From UBA5436 sp050951845 (GTDB lineage: Bacteria; Bacillota; Clostridia; Saccharofermentanales; DTU023), in contig JBMNJV010000003.1 in assembly GCA_050951845.1 (NCBI GenBank), positions 186,001 through 250,000 on the forward strand: DNA of 64,000 nt, written 5' to 3'. Positions 25,845-34,200 of this stretch are shown one piece after another (position 1 is the first letter of the stretch; each line of letters starts with the position of its first letter). Both the position numbers and the translations under genes were made by a program. Under the pieces are notes generated by a model. It was given only the letters and a program-made list of their open reading frames with translations, was not told the DNA's origin and ran no database searches.

Positions 25845-26465
25845 ATGAGATTATTCATGGTTAGACATGGTGAAACACAATGGAACAAACTACATAAAAT
25901 ACAAGGTCAAGTCAATATCCCGTTAAATGAAACCGGTGAAGCTGAGGCTGAAAAATTGGCCGCAATTTTACGAAATAAAAAATTTGATGCTATTTATTCG
26001 AGTCCGTTAAATCGAAGCAAAGACACTGCGGAAATTGTATTCGGACATGAGGCGGATATTATACTTGAACCTTTGATAATTGAAATGGCTTTCGGAATCT
26101 ATGAAGGATTTAGTTATGCCGACTTGGATATCGATGAGGATCATGACTTATACAGCTATTTCTACGATCGGGCGAACTATGTTCCGGTTAAAGGCGGAGA
26201 ATCGATACAACAAGTAGCAGATCGGGCAAAAACTTTTCTCGGCAACATGCTTACTCAGCACCGTGACGAAACAGTAATTGCTTTTTCACACGGTGCATTA
26301 ATCCACTATGCGATTACCGTTACCCGCAATCTGATTCCGCCTCGGCAAGAATTAATCAGATCGGTCAGCAATTGTTCGGTTACTGTTTTTAATAATGATT
26401 CCGGTCAACTTGCAGTAGAACAAGAAGCAATTGATGTAATCAGAGGTGAAAAGCTGATTTTATAA
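25845..26465 (+). CDS. Histidine phosphatase (phosphoglycerate mutase-like) family protein
   Basis: This 206-residue protein has the RHGE motif (FMVRHGETQWN, catalytic His8), YSSPLNRSKDTA (second arginine), and the later catalytic histidine in IAFSHGALIHY. It belongs to the cofactor-independent-of-name branch 1 histidine phosphatases (GpmB/CobC/PhoE-like). The substrate cannot be told. The start follows AAGAGGT, formed by the last unit of the 18-bp array. Confidence 0.88.
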   Translation: MRLFMVRHGETQWNKLHKIQGQVNIPLNETGEAEAEKLAAILRNKKFDAIYSSPLNRSKDTAEIVFGHEADIILEPLIIEMAFGIYEGFSYADLDIDEDHDLYSYFYDRANYVPVKGGESIQQVADRAKTFLGNMLTQHRDETVIAFSHGALIHYAITVTRNLIPPRQELIRSVSNCSVTVFNNDSGQLAVEQEAIDVIRGEKLIL

Positions 26466-26577
26466 GATGCTGATTTTAGAAGATCCGGTTTCGTTAATTA
26501 ATATTATTAAATATATATTTTGAATTTTAAAAGAATAAATCCTCAGGTATAACAGCAGACAATGAGCCGGATTAATA

Positions 26578-26623
26578 AATATATAATTTGATAAGATTGT
26601 AATATATAATTTGACAAGATTTT
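26578..26623 (+). repeat. 23-bp direct duplication doubling the -35 region of the tRNA promoter
   Basis: The 23 bases from 26578 are repeated from 26601 with a T-to-C change that turns TTGATA (26588-26593) into the consensus TTGACA (26611-26616), and a change at the end. The copies abut. The tRNA-Thr gene begins 36 bases after the second copy. Confidence 0.85.
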
Positions 26624-26638
26624 ATTTTATGGTATTAT
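26611..26638 (+). promoter_or_regulatory. Promoter for tRNA-Thr
   Basis: TTGACA (26611-26616, perfect -35) and TATTAT (26633-26638, five of six) are 16 bases apart. Transcription would start near 26645, 14 bases before the mature tRNA 5' end. Confidence 0.7.
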
Positions 26639-26658
26639 AACTAAGCTAAAACGAAAAT

Positions 26659-26734
26659 GCTTGCTTAGCTCAGTTGGTAGAGCAGCTGATTTGTAATCAG
26701 CAGGTCGGGGGTTCGAGTCCGTCAGCAAGCTCCA
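26659..26734 (+). tRNA. tRNA-Thr (anticodon UGU)
   Basis: A 76-base cloverleaf: acceptor GCTTGCT (26659-26665) pairs with AGCAAGC (26724-26730); D arm GCTC...GAGC; anticodon stem GCTGA/TCAGC (26685-26689 and 26697-26701) with loop TTTGTAA, anticodon TGT at 26692-26694; T loop TTCGAGT. The 3' CCA is encoded. The T stem GGGGG/CCGTC has one G-G mismatch and one G-U pair, a little weaker than normal. It stands alone between its own promoter and terminator. Confidence 0.96.
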
Positions 26735-26739
26735 ACAGT

Positions 26740-26780
26740 AAAACCCTTGATACGACAGTGTTTCAGGGGTTTTGTGTTTT
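26740..26780 (+). terminator. Terminator after tRNA-Thr
   Basis: AAAACCCTTGA (26740-26750) pairs with 26763-26773 (11 bp, one G-U pair, 12-base loop), followed by GTGTTTT. It lies 5 bases after the tRNA CCA end. Confidence 0.85.
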
Positions 26781-27061
26781 GAATAATAATTCTTTCTTAA
26801 AACTTCTCTTGTTATGCAAATATTTTTTAATACTATGGGGTTTACTGTCTTTAATAATTTGCTCTTAACATTTTTCTTATGAAAAACATTATTCATCTGT
26901 TTAGGTTATAATAATATCACTGAGTCGTAGTATAGATGACAAAAAGTTGAAAACAGTAAACAGTGAAGATTTAGCTAAGTTAAAATTTATCAATATTCTT
27001 AAAATATAAAATATAGAATAATCTTAAAGATATTAATAAATAATAAAAATGGAGGTATGAC
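26781..27061. other. Intergenic region before the phosphohexomutase gene
   Basis: An AT-rich region without a supported gene. A perfect TATAAT lies at 26907-26912 but I see no good -35 at the right distance. GGAGGT (27051-27056) is the ribosome site of the next gene. Confidence 0.5.
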
Positions 27062-28600
27062 ATGATATTGCAAAACGTAGATTGGAAACATCTTCAAAAT
27101 GGCAGTGATATCAGAGGTGTTGCTTTGGATGGAGTTGCCGGAGAAAGTGTTAATTTAACTGTTGAGGTTGCCTATGCGATCGGACAAGCATTTGCTTGTT
27201 GGTTAGAAAAGAAAACCGGTACCGAAATGTCTTCTTTAAACGTTTCGGTCGGCCGGGATTCGCGATTGTCCGGAGAAACTCTTGAAAACGCATTAATGTC
27301 AGGTCTTGCAAGTAAAGGAGTTAAATTGACCGATTTCGGAATTGCTTCAACACCTGCCATGTTTATGTCGACTGTACAAGAAGAGAATGCTTTTGATGGA
27401 GCGATAATGATAACAGCCAGCCATTTGCCATTCAATCGCAATGGTTTTAAATTCTTTACTGCAGAAGGCGGTTTAGAAAAAGAGGATATTACGGATATTT
27501 TGGAGTTAGCTGCAAAAGTTGATGTGCCTGATAAAATCGAAGATGTTTCAGCGGATTATCTTGATTATATTTCAATTTACGCAGATGGTTTAGTGGATGT
27601 AATACGCCGCGGAGCAGCTGATCCGGATAATTATGATAAGCCTTTGCAGGGTTTGCGGATTTTGGTAGATGCAGGCAACGGTGCGGGAGGTTTCTTCGCA
27701 GATAAAGTGTTGGAACCGCTAGGTGCAGATACTACGGGAAGTCAATTTTTAGAACCTGACGGTTCTTTTCCGAATCACATACCGAATCCTGAAGATAAAG
27801 AGGCAATGGAAAGTGTTCGTCAAGCAGTAATTAGTAACAATGCGGATTTAGGAATTATCTTCGATACGGATGTTGATCGTTCGTCTGCAGTTGATGCAAC
27901 AGGAAAAGAGATCAATCGTAATCGTATCATAGCCCTGATGTCGGCAATAGTTTTAGAAGAACATCCCGGTACTACAATAGTTACCGATTCGATAACTTCT
28001 GATGAGCTCAAAATATTCATTGAGAGTTTGGGTGGTGTTCATCATCGTTTTAAACGTGGATATCGTAATGTTATCAATGAATCAATCAGGCTCAATAATC
28101 AAGGAATTGATAGTCAATTAGCTATTGAAACATCCGGTCACGGTGCTTTGAAAGAGAATTATTTTTTAGATGACGGTGCATATTTGATTGCTAAGATCTT
28201 GATCAAAACTGCTCACCTGAAGCGTGAAGGCAAAACGATCGACAGCATGTTGGCTACATTGAAAGATCCTGCAGAAGCGATAGAATATCGTCTTAATATC
28301 ACTGAAACTGATTTTCAGTCTGCAGGCAAAAAAATTCTTGAGGCAGTTGAACAAGCCAGTACTTCAAAACAAGGTTGGCAAATTGTTCCTGAAAATTATG
28401 AAGGTGTACGTGTTTCATTTGATCAAGAAAACGGAGACGGTTGGTTTTTAATTCGGATGTCTTTGCATGACCCTATTTTGCCGTTAAACATAGAATCAAG
28501 AAAACAGGGCGGAGTAAAAGAAATAACCGCCAAAATCTATGATTTGCTTAAAGACATGTCAGGAGTTGACTTATCGTTGCTGGAAAAAGCCCTGAATTAA
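27062..28600 (+). CDS. Phosphoglucomutase/phosphomannomutase
   Basis: This 512-residue alpha-D-phosphohexomutase interconverts hexose 1- and 6-phosphates. The phosphoserine loop is ITASHLPFNRNG (Ser about residue 121), the metal loop DTDVDRS (about 276-282), the sugar-binding loop ETSGHGALKENYFLDDGA and a C-terminal phosphate-binding SRKQGG. The catalytic loop reads TASHLP, not the common TASHNP; this variant occurs in a branch that includes plant plastid-type proteins. GGAGGT is 5 bases before the ATG. It could supply glucose 1-phosphate or mannose 1-phosphate for envelope sugars. Confidence 0.9.
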   Translation: MILQNVDWKHLQNGSDIRGVALDGVAGESVNLTVEVAYAIGQAFACWLEKKTGTEMSSLNVSVGRDSRLSGETLENALMSGLASKGVKLTDFGIASTPAMFMSTVQEENAFDGAIMITASHLPFNRNGFKFFTAEGGLEKEDITDILELAAKVDVPDKIEDVSADYLDYISIYADGLVDVIRRGAADPDNYDKPLQGLRILVDAGNGAGGFFADKVLEPLGADTTGSQFLEPDGSFPNHIPNPEDKEAMESVRQAVISNNADLGIIFDTDVDRSSAVDATGKEINRNRIIALMSAIVLEEHPGTTIVTDSITSDELKIFIESLGGVHHRFKRGYRNVINESIRLNNQGIDSQLAIETSGHGALKENYFLDDGAYLIAKILIKTAHLKREGKTIDSMLATLKDPAEAIEYRLNITETDFQSAGKKILEAVEQASTSKQGWQIVPENYEGVRVSFDQENGDGWFLIRMSLHDPILPLNIESRKQGGVKEITAKIYDLLKDMSGVDLSLLEKALN

Positions 28601-28676
28601 TTTTAATTAAGATGAACCGGATTAATAACTATATCCTAATTGTCTAATCTGATATATCATTCAGTGTGACAAACTA

Positions 28677-28713
28677 AAAGCCATGATTTTGTTTATCTTA
28701 AAATCATGGCTTT
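28677..28713. terminator. Bidirectional terminator, 14-bp perfect stem
   Basis: AAAGCCATGATTTT (28677-28690) and 28700-28713 are exact reverse complements with a 9-base loop. The hairpin lies between convergent genes ending at 28600 (+) and 28756 (-), and the stem has A-rich and T-rich ends in both directions, as expected for a shared terminator. Confidence 0.9.
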
Positions 28714-28755
28714 ATCATATTCATAATTTCTGATTTGTTATTAACCTGAATTAAT

Positions 28756-29169
28756 TCAGCGTATAACTTTTTTTACATTGTCGGGCATTGCATCAGGATT
28801 ATCGCTAATAGTAATAATGAATTTGGCTGCCAGATTTTTGGTAAGATCCTCCAAGTCATCAAAAAACGCTTCCAGTTCGATCCGATCTTCAGAGTGAGCA
28901 ATCTTATATAAGCTGTCAATGTAAAAATGAGTAATATCGTGATCCTTAGCACTGACTCCTGCGATGAATGTCAGTAATTCACGATAATTTCTGACCGGAT
29001 ATTCTGTTATATCAATCAAACGTACCTGATAAGGAATGTATTGATTAAATCGCTTACCATATTCTATACAAACCACATTTGTATCTTTCGTATTAGCAAT
29101 GTTAGTAATCTCATCGACCATTATTGATGTTTTTCCTGAACCTTTAGATCCGACAATGGCTTCAATCAT
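28756..29169 (-). CDS. Small P-loop ATPase of unknown function
   Basis: This 137-residue protein has Walker A GSKGSGKTS (residues 7-15) at the very start and a Walker B-like hydrophobic strand with aspartate (HFYIDSLYK, about 81-89), then an acidic helix and IITISDNPDAMP (sensor-like). Nothing else is fused to it. Similar short P-loop proteins occur in Clostridia without known role. A - strand AAGGAG precedes the start. It is the only - strand gene between the mutase and the rimP operon. Confidence 0.78.
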   Translation of the reverse strand: MIEAIVGSKGSGKTSIMVDEITNIANTKDTNVVCIEYGKRFNQYIPYQVRLIDITEYPVRNYRELLTFIAGVSAKDHDITHFYIDSLYKIAHSEDRIELEAFFDDLEDLTKNLAAKFIITISDNPDAMPDNVKKVIR

Positions 29170-29282
29170 AAATTAATTCTCCTTTAATATCTTTTTTATC
29201 TCGTTTTTATATCGTTTTAATCATAATTTAATCTTAACTTGATTACTTGTAATTGTACAATATTTTAAATTGTTTGAAAAAC

Positions 29283-29311
29283 TTGCAAATCAACGTTTTA
29301 ATTGTTATATT
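29283..29311 (+). promoter_or_regulatory. Predicted promoter of the rimP-nusA-infB operon
   Basis: TTGCAA (29283-29288) and TATATT (29306-29311) are 17 bases apart, four and five of six matches to consensus. Transcription would start near 29318, about 20 bases before a strong hairpin and about 120 before rimP. A second possible promoter is TTAACT (29234-29239) with TACAAT (29256-29261). Confidence 0.45.
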
Positions 29312-29337
29312 AGTTTCACATCTTGAAGTTTTTCTGA

Positions 29338-29367
29338 AAAGAGTGGGCTTGCCCACTCTTTGTTTTT
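29338..29367 (+). terminator. Intrinsic terminator/attenuator in the rimP leader
   Basis: AAAGAGTGGG (29338-29347) pairs with 29352-29361 (10 bp perfect, CTTG loop), followed by GTTTTTG. No + strand gene ends in the preceding 700 bases and the - strand gene is transcribed away from it, so it stands between a predicted promoter and rimP. This is the layout of transcription attenuation or read-through control of the operon. Confidence 0.75.
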
Positions 29368-29439
29368 GAGAAAGATTTAATTGAAATTTAAGATGATAGT
29401 TAACAGACAGATTAGTTGATATTTTACAGGTAGGGAAAA

Positions 29440-29913
29440 ATGGCAAAAAGAGATGCGCGTTGTCAACAGATATTTGATGCTTTGGAACCGACAATTCAAA
29501 ACATGGGTTTCGAATTGATTGATGTGCTTTATATCAGAGAAAACGGCAAAATTATTTTGCGTTTATTAGTAGACAAACGTGGCGGTATAAATATTGATGA
29601 ATGTGAATTGATCAGCGGAACTGTGGATCCGCTGATTGAACATAAATTGCAATTGCGTAATCATGATTATTTTGAAGTTTCTTCACCCGGTTTGGAAAGA
29701 CCGTTAACCGAAGTTAAAGAATTTGATTTATATGCAGGGCAAAAAGTTGAGGTGAAACTATATCAGAAAAGAGATAATAAAAAAGTTTTTACCGGAGAAT
29801 TGCTGAATGGTACTGATCAGACTTTAACGATCAGAGATGAAACAAATGGTGAAACAGTAAAATTTGAGTTAAAAGATGTAGCCAAAATTGCCAGGACGAT
29901 AAATTTTGATTGA
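29440..29913 (+). CDS. rimP: Ribosome maturation factor RimP
   Basis: This 157-residue protein fits RimP, needed for 30S subunit maturation. Seen are the N-terminal MGFELIDV strand, LLVDKRGGINIDECE, and the family signature YFEVSSPGLERPL, followed by the C-terminal SH3-like domain. GTAGGGA precedes the ATG. It opens the rimP-nusA-infB-rbfA-nrnA-truB-ribF run and is 17 bases upstream of nusA. Confidence 0.95.
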   Translation: MAKRDARCQQIFDALEPTIQNMGFELIDVLYIRENGKIILRLLVDKRGGINIDECELISGTVDPLIEHKLQLRNHDYFEVSSPGLERPLTEVKEFDLYAGQKVEVKLYQKRDNKKVFTGELLNGTDQTLTIRDETNGETVKFELKDVAKIARTINFD

Positions 29914-29930
29914 AATAAGGAGAAAAATTG

Positions 29931-31211
29931 ATGAATGCTGAATTGATTGATTCTTTGAAATTGTTATCCAAAGAACGAGGCGTTGAGGAAGAAGAACTTT
30001 TTGAATATGTAGAAGAAGCTCTGGTCGCAGCATATAAGAGGGAATTTAATCCCAAATCCACGGATAATGTCAGAGCGGAAGTAGATCGTGAAACCGGTGA
30101 TATGAGAGTTTTTATTACTCGCACTGTTGTGGAAGAAATATCAGATCCGAACTCGGAAGTATCTTTAGCAGAAGCAAAAGCCTTATCGGAAGATTTTGAA
30201 ATAGGTGATATGTTGGAGTATCAAATCAGCCCTCAGGATTTCGGACGCTTAGCCGCTCAACAATCAAAGAGTGTGATCAATCAAAAATTAGGTCAGGCCG
30301 AAAAAGAAAGAATCCATCAGGAATTCAGTGACCGGATCGGCGAATTGGCGTACGGTGTCGTGCAACGTATGGATAGAAGAGAGGTTGTTGTTGACATCGG
30401 ACGTGCTGAAGCGGTTTTGACCCGTAATGAACAATCGCGCCTGGATAATTATGAGTTTAATCAAAAAATGCGTTTTTATATTTTACGGGTTGATGAAAGG
30501 CATAATCGACCGATGGTTCTGGTATCCCGCAGTCATCCCAATATGGTCAGACGTTTATTTGAACAGGAAGTTCCTGAAATCGGCACTGATGTGGTTGAAA
30601 TTGTGTCTGTTGCCCGTGAAGCCGGTTCGCGCACAAAAATTTCCGTGCGTTCATTCGATCCCAATGTCGATGCAGTGGGGTCATGTGTCGGACAACGCGG
30701 TATGAGAGTTCAAAATGTGATTGATGAATTACATGGTGAAAAAATTGATGTTGTCGAATGGCATGAAGATCCGGTTATCTTTATCAGTAATGCTCTCAGT
30801 CCGGCAAAAGTATTACGGGTTGATCTTTATGATGATGAATCTGCCCGGGTTGTTGTACCTGATCATCAACTTTCATTGGCAATCGGCAGATCCGGTCAAA
30901 ATGCAAGATTAGCGGCACGTTTAACCGGTTGGAAAATTGATATTAAGAGTGAAAGTCAGCAAAGAGAAGAAGTTGAACATGAATTGTTAATGCATTTTGA
31001 TGATGTTCTGGATCAGGATTTTGATTATGAAGATGATGAGCACGATGATTATTCGGCAGATTTAACAAATGAACATTCCGTTGAATTGGAAAGTGATGTT
31101 TTCAATGATAATGAGGAAGTATTTGAAATAGAAGAAACTGACAATGAAGAGCAAATAAATACCGATAATTTAGCTGATTCGACAGATCTCGCAGAAGATG
31201 AAACAGAATGA
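29931..31211 (+). CDS. nusA: Transcription termination/antitermination factor NusA
   Basis: This 426-residue protein has the NusA order: N-terminal RNA polymerase-binding domain (1-125), S1 domain (about 133-200, GVVQRMDRREVVVDIG), two KH domains (about 200-345, with CVGQRGMRVQ and AIGRSGQNARLAARLTGW), and a long acidic C-terminal tail (about 350-426). It modulates pausing and termination. AAGGAG (29917-29922) supports the ATG at 29931 rather than a TTG one codon upstream. The usual rnpM/ylxR and ylxQ genes between nusA and infB are absent. Confidence 0.96.
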   Translation: MNAELIDSLKLLSKERGVEEEELFEYVEEALVAAYKREFNPKSTDNVRAEVDRETGDMRVFITRTVVEEISDPNSEVSLAEAKALSEDFEIGDMLEYQISPQDFGRLAAQQSKSVINQKLGQAEKERIHQEFSDRIGELAYGVVQRMDRREVVVDIGRAEAVLTRNEQSRLDNYEFNQKMRFYILRVDERHNRPMVLVSRSHPNMVRRLFEQEVPEIGTDVVEIVSVAREAGSRTKISVRSFDPNVDAVGSCVGQRGMRVQNVIDELHGEKIDVVEWHEDPVIFISNALSPAKVLRVDLYDDESARVVVPDHQLSLAIGRSGQNARLAARLTGWKIDIKSESQQREEVEHELLMHFDDVLDQDFDYEDDEHDDYSADLTNEHSVELESDVFNDNEEVFEIEETDNEEQINTDNLADSTDLAEDETE

Positions 31212-31284
31212 TAGTTATGATAATACAGTATGATAGTATAGTATGTGAATATTAGATTTGATTTGTTTTGAGTTAGGAGAATAT

Positions 31285-34200
31285 ATGGCGCAAATTAAAA
31301 GAGAATCGGATTCAGGTTTAAGAGCAGGATTTATCCGTGAGGATGATGTTAAAAAAACAGCTCAGGTGTCCAAAGATCGTGAATCTTCGGTCAATGAAAC
31401 TGATAATAAGGCTGAAACTGCAAAAGAGAACTTGGAATCGGATGTAAAATCGGAAAAGGCAGAAGAGGTTAAAACTCCACCCGAAATAAAAAGACCTGAA
31501 TTTAAGAAACCTGAAGGTCCCAAAGTCAGTTTGCAAGGGATTTCCGGTCGTGAAATTACGGGTGTGGTTAAAGTTGTAAAAAAAGTACCTGCCGCTCCGG
31601 CCAAGCACCAGCCGGAAACTGTTACAGAACCTGAGCAAGCTGATGCCAAGACAACAGTTCAGGCTGTACGTAAAGCAGAACAAACTCCGGGAAAAGCAAA
31701 ATCTGAAATTCCGATTGTTCCGGAAGAAATTAAACCTGTAGATGTGACAGCAAGTTCCGAAAGTGCGCCGACGGAATCTGTTACTGATACTGAAGTTACA
31801 CCTGAAAAAATGATTCCTGCAAGCCCGGAAAAAATTGAAGCTGCTAAGAAAAGTGCGGTCACCGAACAAGTTGTTGCTAAAACTGAAGAGGTAACTGCAA
31901 AAACTGAATCGACCGAGTCGCATCAAGTACCGGCTTCTGTTGAATCTGTTGCAGCGGATAGAAAACCGGTAAAAGCAAGCAAGGATTCATCAATTACAGA
32001 ATCTTCCAAAGTTTCAGATGCTGAATTCAGCAAGCCGAAAACTGATAAAAAGCCGGTTGACAAAGCTGCAGTGAAGAAATCCGAACCGCGCAAACCAAAA
32101 TTAATTGTTGATCGCGGTATTACGGAATCCAGTTTTGATGGACCGCGCATCAGACCGCAAAAAGGGAATTATGTAGGTAAAAACAGAGAAGTTCCTGTTG
32201 CCGATCAGCGCAGAACAAGATCGGGTGACGGTCAGGGCAGAACTACATATCAACCGCGTGGGGAGCGTTTACAAAGAGGCGATTATCAGCCGCGGGGAGA
32301 ACGTTCACGTCCGCAGCAAAGAGACGGTGAATATCAACCGCGGGGAGAACGTCCGCAAAGAAGCGAATATCAATCCAGAGGAGCGCGTACTTCATCTGAC
32401 TATCGCAGACAACCGGATGTCAGACGCAGTGGCGGTACCGGTTTTGTACAGGATAAAGACAGAGAAGAAGCACCACGTATAAGCAGATCACCACGTCAAA
32501 AAAGACAAGATCCGCGTTATGAAGTTCAATTGAATCCGGAAATTACGGAAAACGCCAAAGTGGATTTCCGTAAGCAACATGATAAACGTGCTTCGGGTGC
32601 GAAAACACGCAGACAATCTGATTACGAACGCAGACGTGAAGCTCGTGACCGCAGTTTGGAACAGGAAAGACTGAAAGAAACACGCAGACAGAGGCGTGAA
32701 AATCAACAACGTCCCCAAGTTGCTCAAACTACCAATGTTAAATTACCGGAAGTTTTAACTGTTCGTGAGTTGGCAGAATTGTTAAAAAAGACAACTGCTG
32801 ATGTTATTTCAAAATTGATGACTTACGGTGTCATGGCTACCTTGAATCAAGAAATTGACTATGGCACGGCGGAAGTGATTGCAAATGATTTTGGCATTAA
32901 AGCGGAAAAAATAATTGAAGTAACTGAAGAAGATATTCTTTTTGATGATTCGGAAGATGCCGAGGAAGATCTTGAAACAAGACCTCCCGTTGTCGTTGTA
33001 ATGGGCCATGTCGATCACGGAAAAACTTCAATTTTAGATTATATAAGGGATGCCAGGGTTACAGAAGGCGAAGCAGGCGGTATTACCCAACATATCGGAG
33101 CGTATACGGTGGATGTAGACGGACAACCGATTACCTTCCTGGATACACCGGGACATGAGGCTTTTACCACCATGCGTGCCAGAGGTGCCCAGGTTACGGA
33201 TATTGCTGTTTTGGTTGTAGCTGCGGATGACGGCGTTATGCCGCAGACGGTTGAGGCAATCCACCATGCCAGAGCAGCCGATACGGAAATTATTGTCGCT
33301 ATCAATAAAATTGATAAACAGGGAATTAATCTTGATCGTGTTAAACAGGAATTGGCGCAACATGAACTGATTACGGAAGATTGGGGCGGTTCAACTACTA
33401 TGGTGGAAGTTTCCGCCAAAACCGGTCAGAATATGGATGAACTTTTGGAAATGATTGTTCTGACAGCTCAAGTTATGGATTTGAAAGCTAATCCGAATCG
33501 TCAGGCCAAAGGTACGGTTATTGAGTCGAAATTAGACAGAGGACGCGGACCGGTTGCTACAATCCTGGTGCAAAGAGGAACACTCAAAGTAGGTGATACA
33601 GTTGTGGTAGGCTCAACAATCGGCAATATCAGAGCGATGACAGATGACCGCGGCCATCAGGTTGAACAAGCCGGACCTTCAATTCCTGTTGAAATTTTAG
33701 GTTTACCCGATGTGCCGGAAAGCGGCGATATTTTCTATGCAGTTAAAGATGATAAAATTGCTCGTAGTTTGGCTGCCAGACGACAGGAAGAAGAACGCGA
33801 AGCTGCATTGCGTAAAACATCAAGGATGTCTCTGGATAACCTTTTTGCTCAGATTGAACAGGGCGAAGTCAAAGACTTTAATTTAATTGTTAAAGGTGAC
33901 GTCCAGGGCAGTGTTGAAGCAGTTCAGCAATCGTTAGAAAAATTGTCGAATGAAGAAGTGAAAATCCGGGTTATTCACGGTGCTGTCGGTGCGATTACGG
34001 AAAGTGACGTCCGTTTAGCCGAAGTATCAAATGCTGTAATTATCGGTTTTAATGTAAGACCTGCTGCCGGAGTTCAGGACATGGCAAATCAGGCAAATGT
34101 TGATCTGAGAATGTATCGTGTAATTTATGATGCGATTAACGATATTGAAGATGCAATGAAAGGAATGCTTGATCCGAAATTTAAAGAAGTTGTTTTGGGT

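Noticed and set aside
31318..31926. 202-codon open frame on the - strand opposite infB
   Set aside because: It is a shadow of the low-complexity IF-2 N-terminus; Phe/Arg/Cys-rich translation, no ribosome site, and it lies wholly inside a clear gene.
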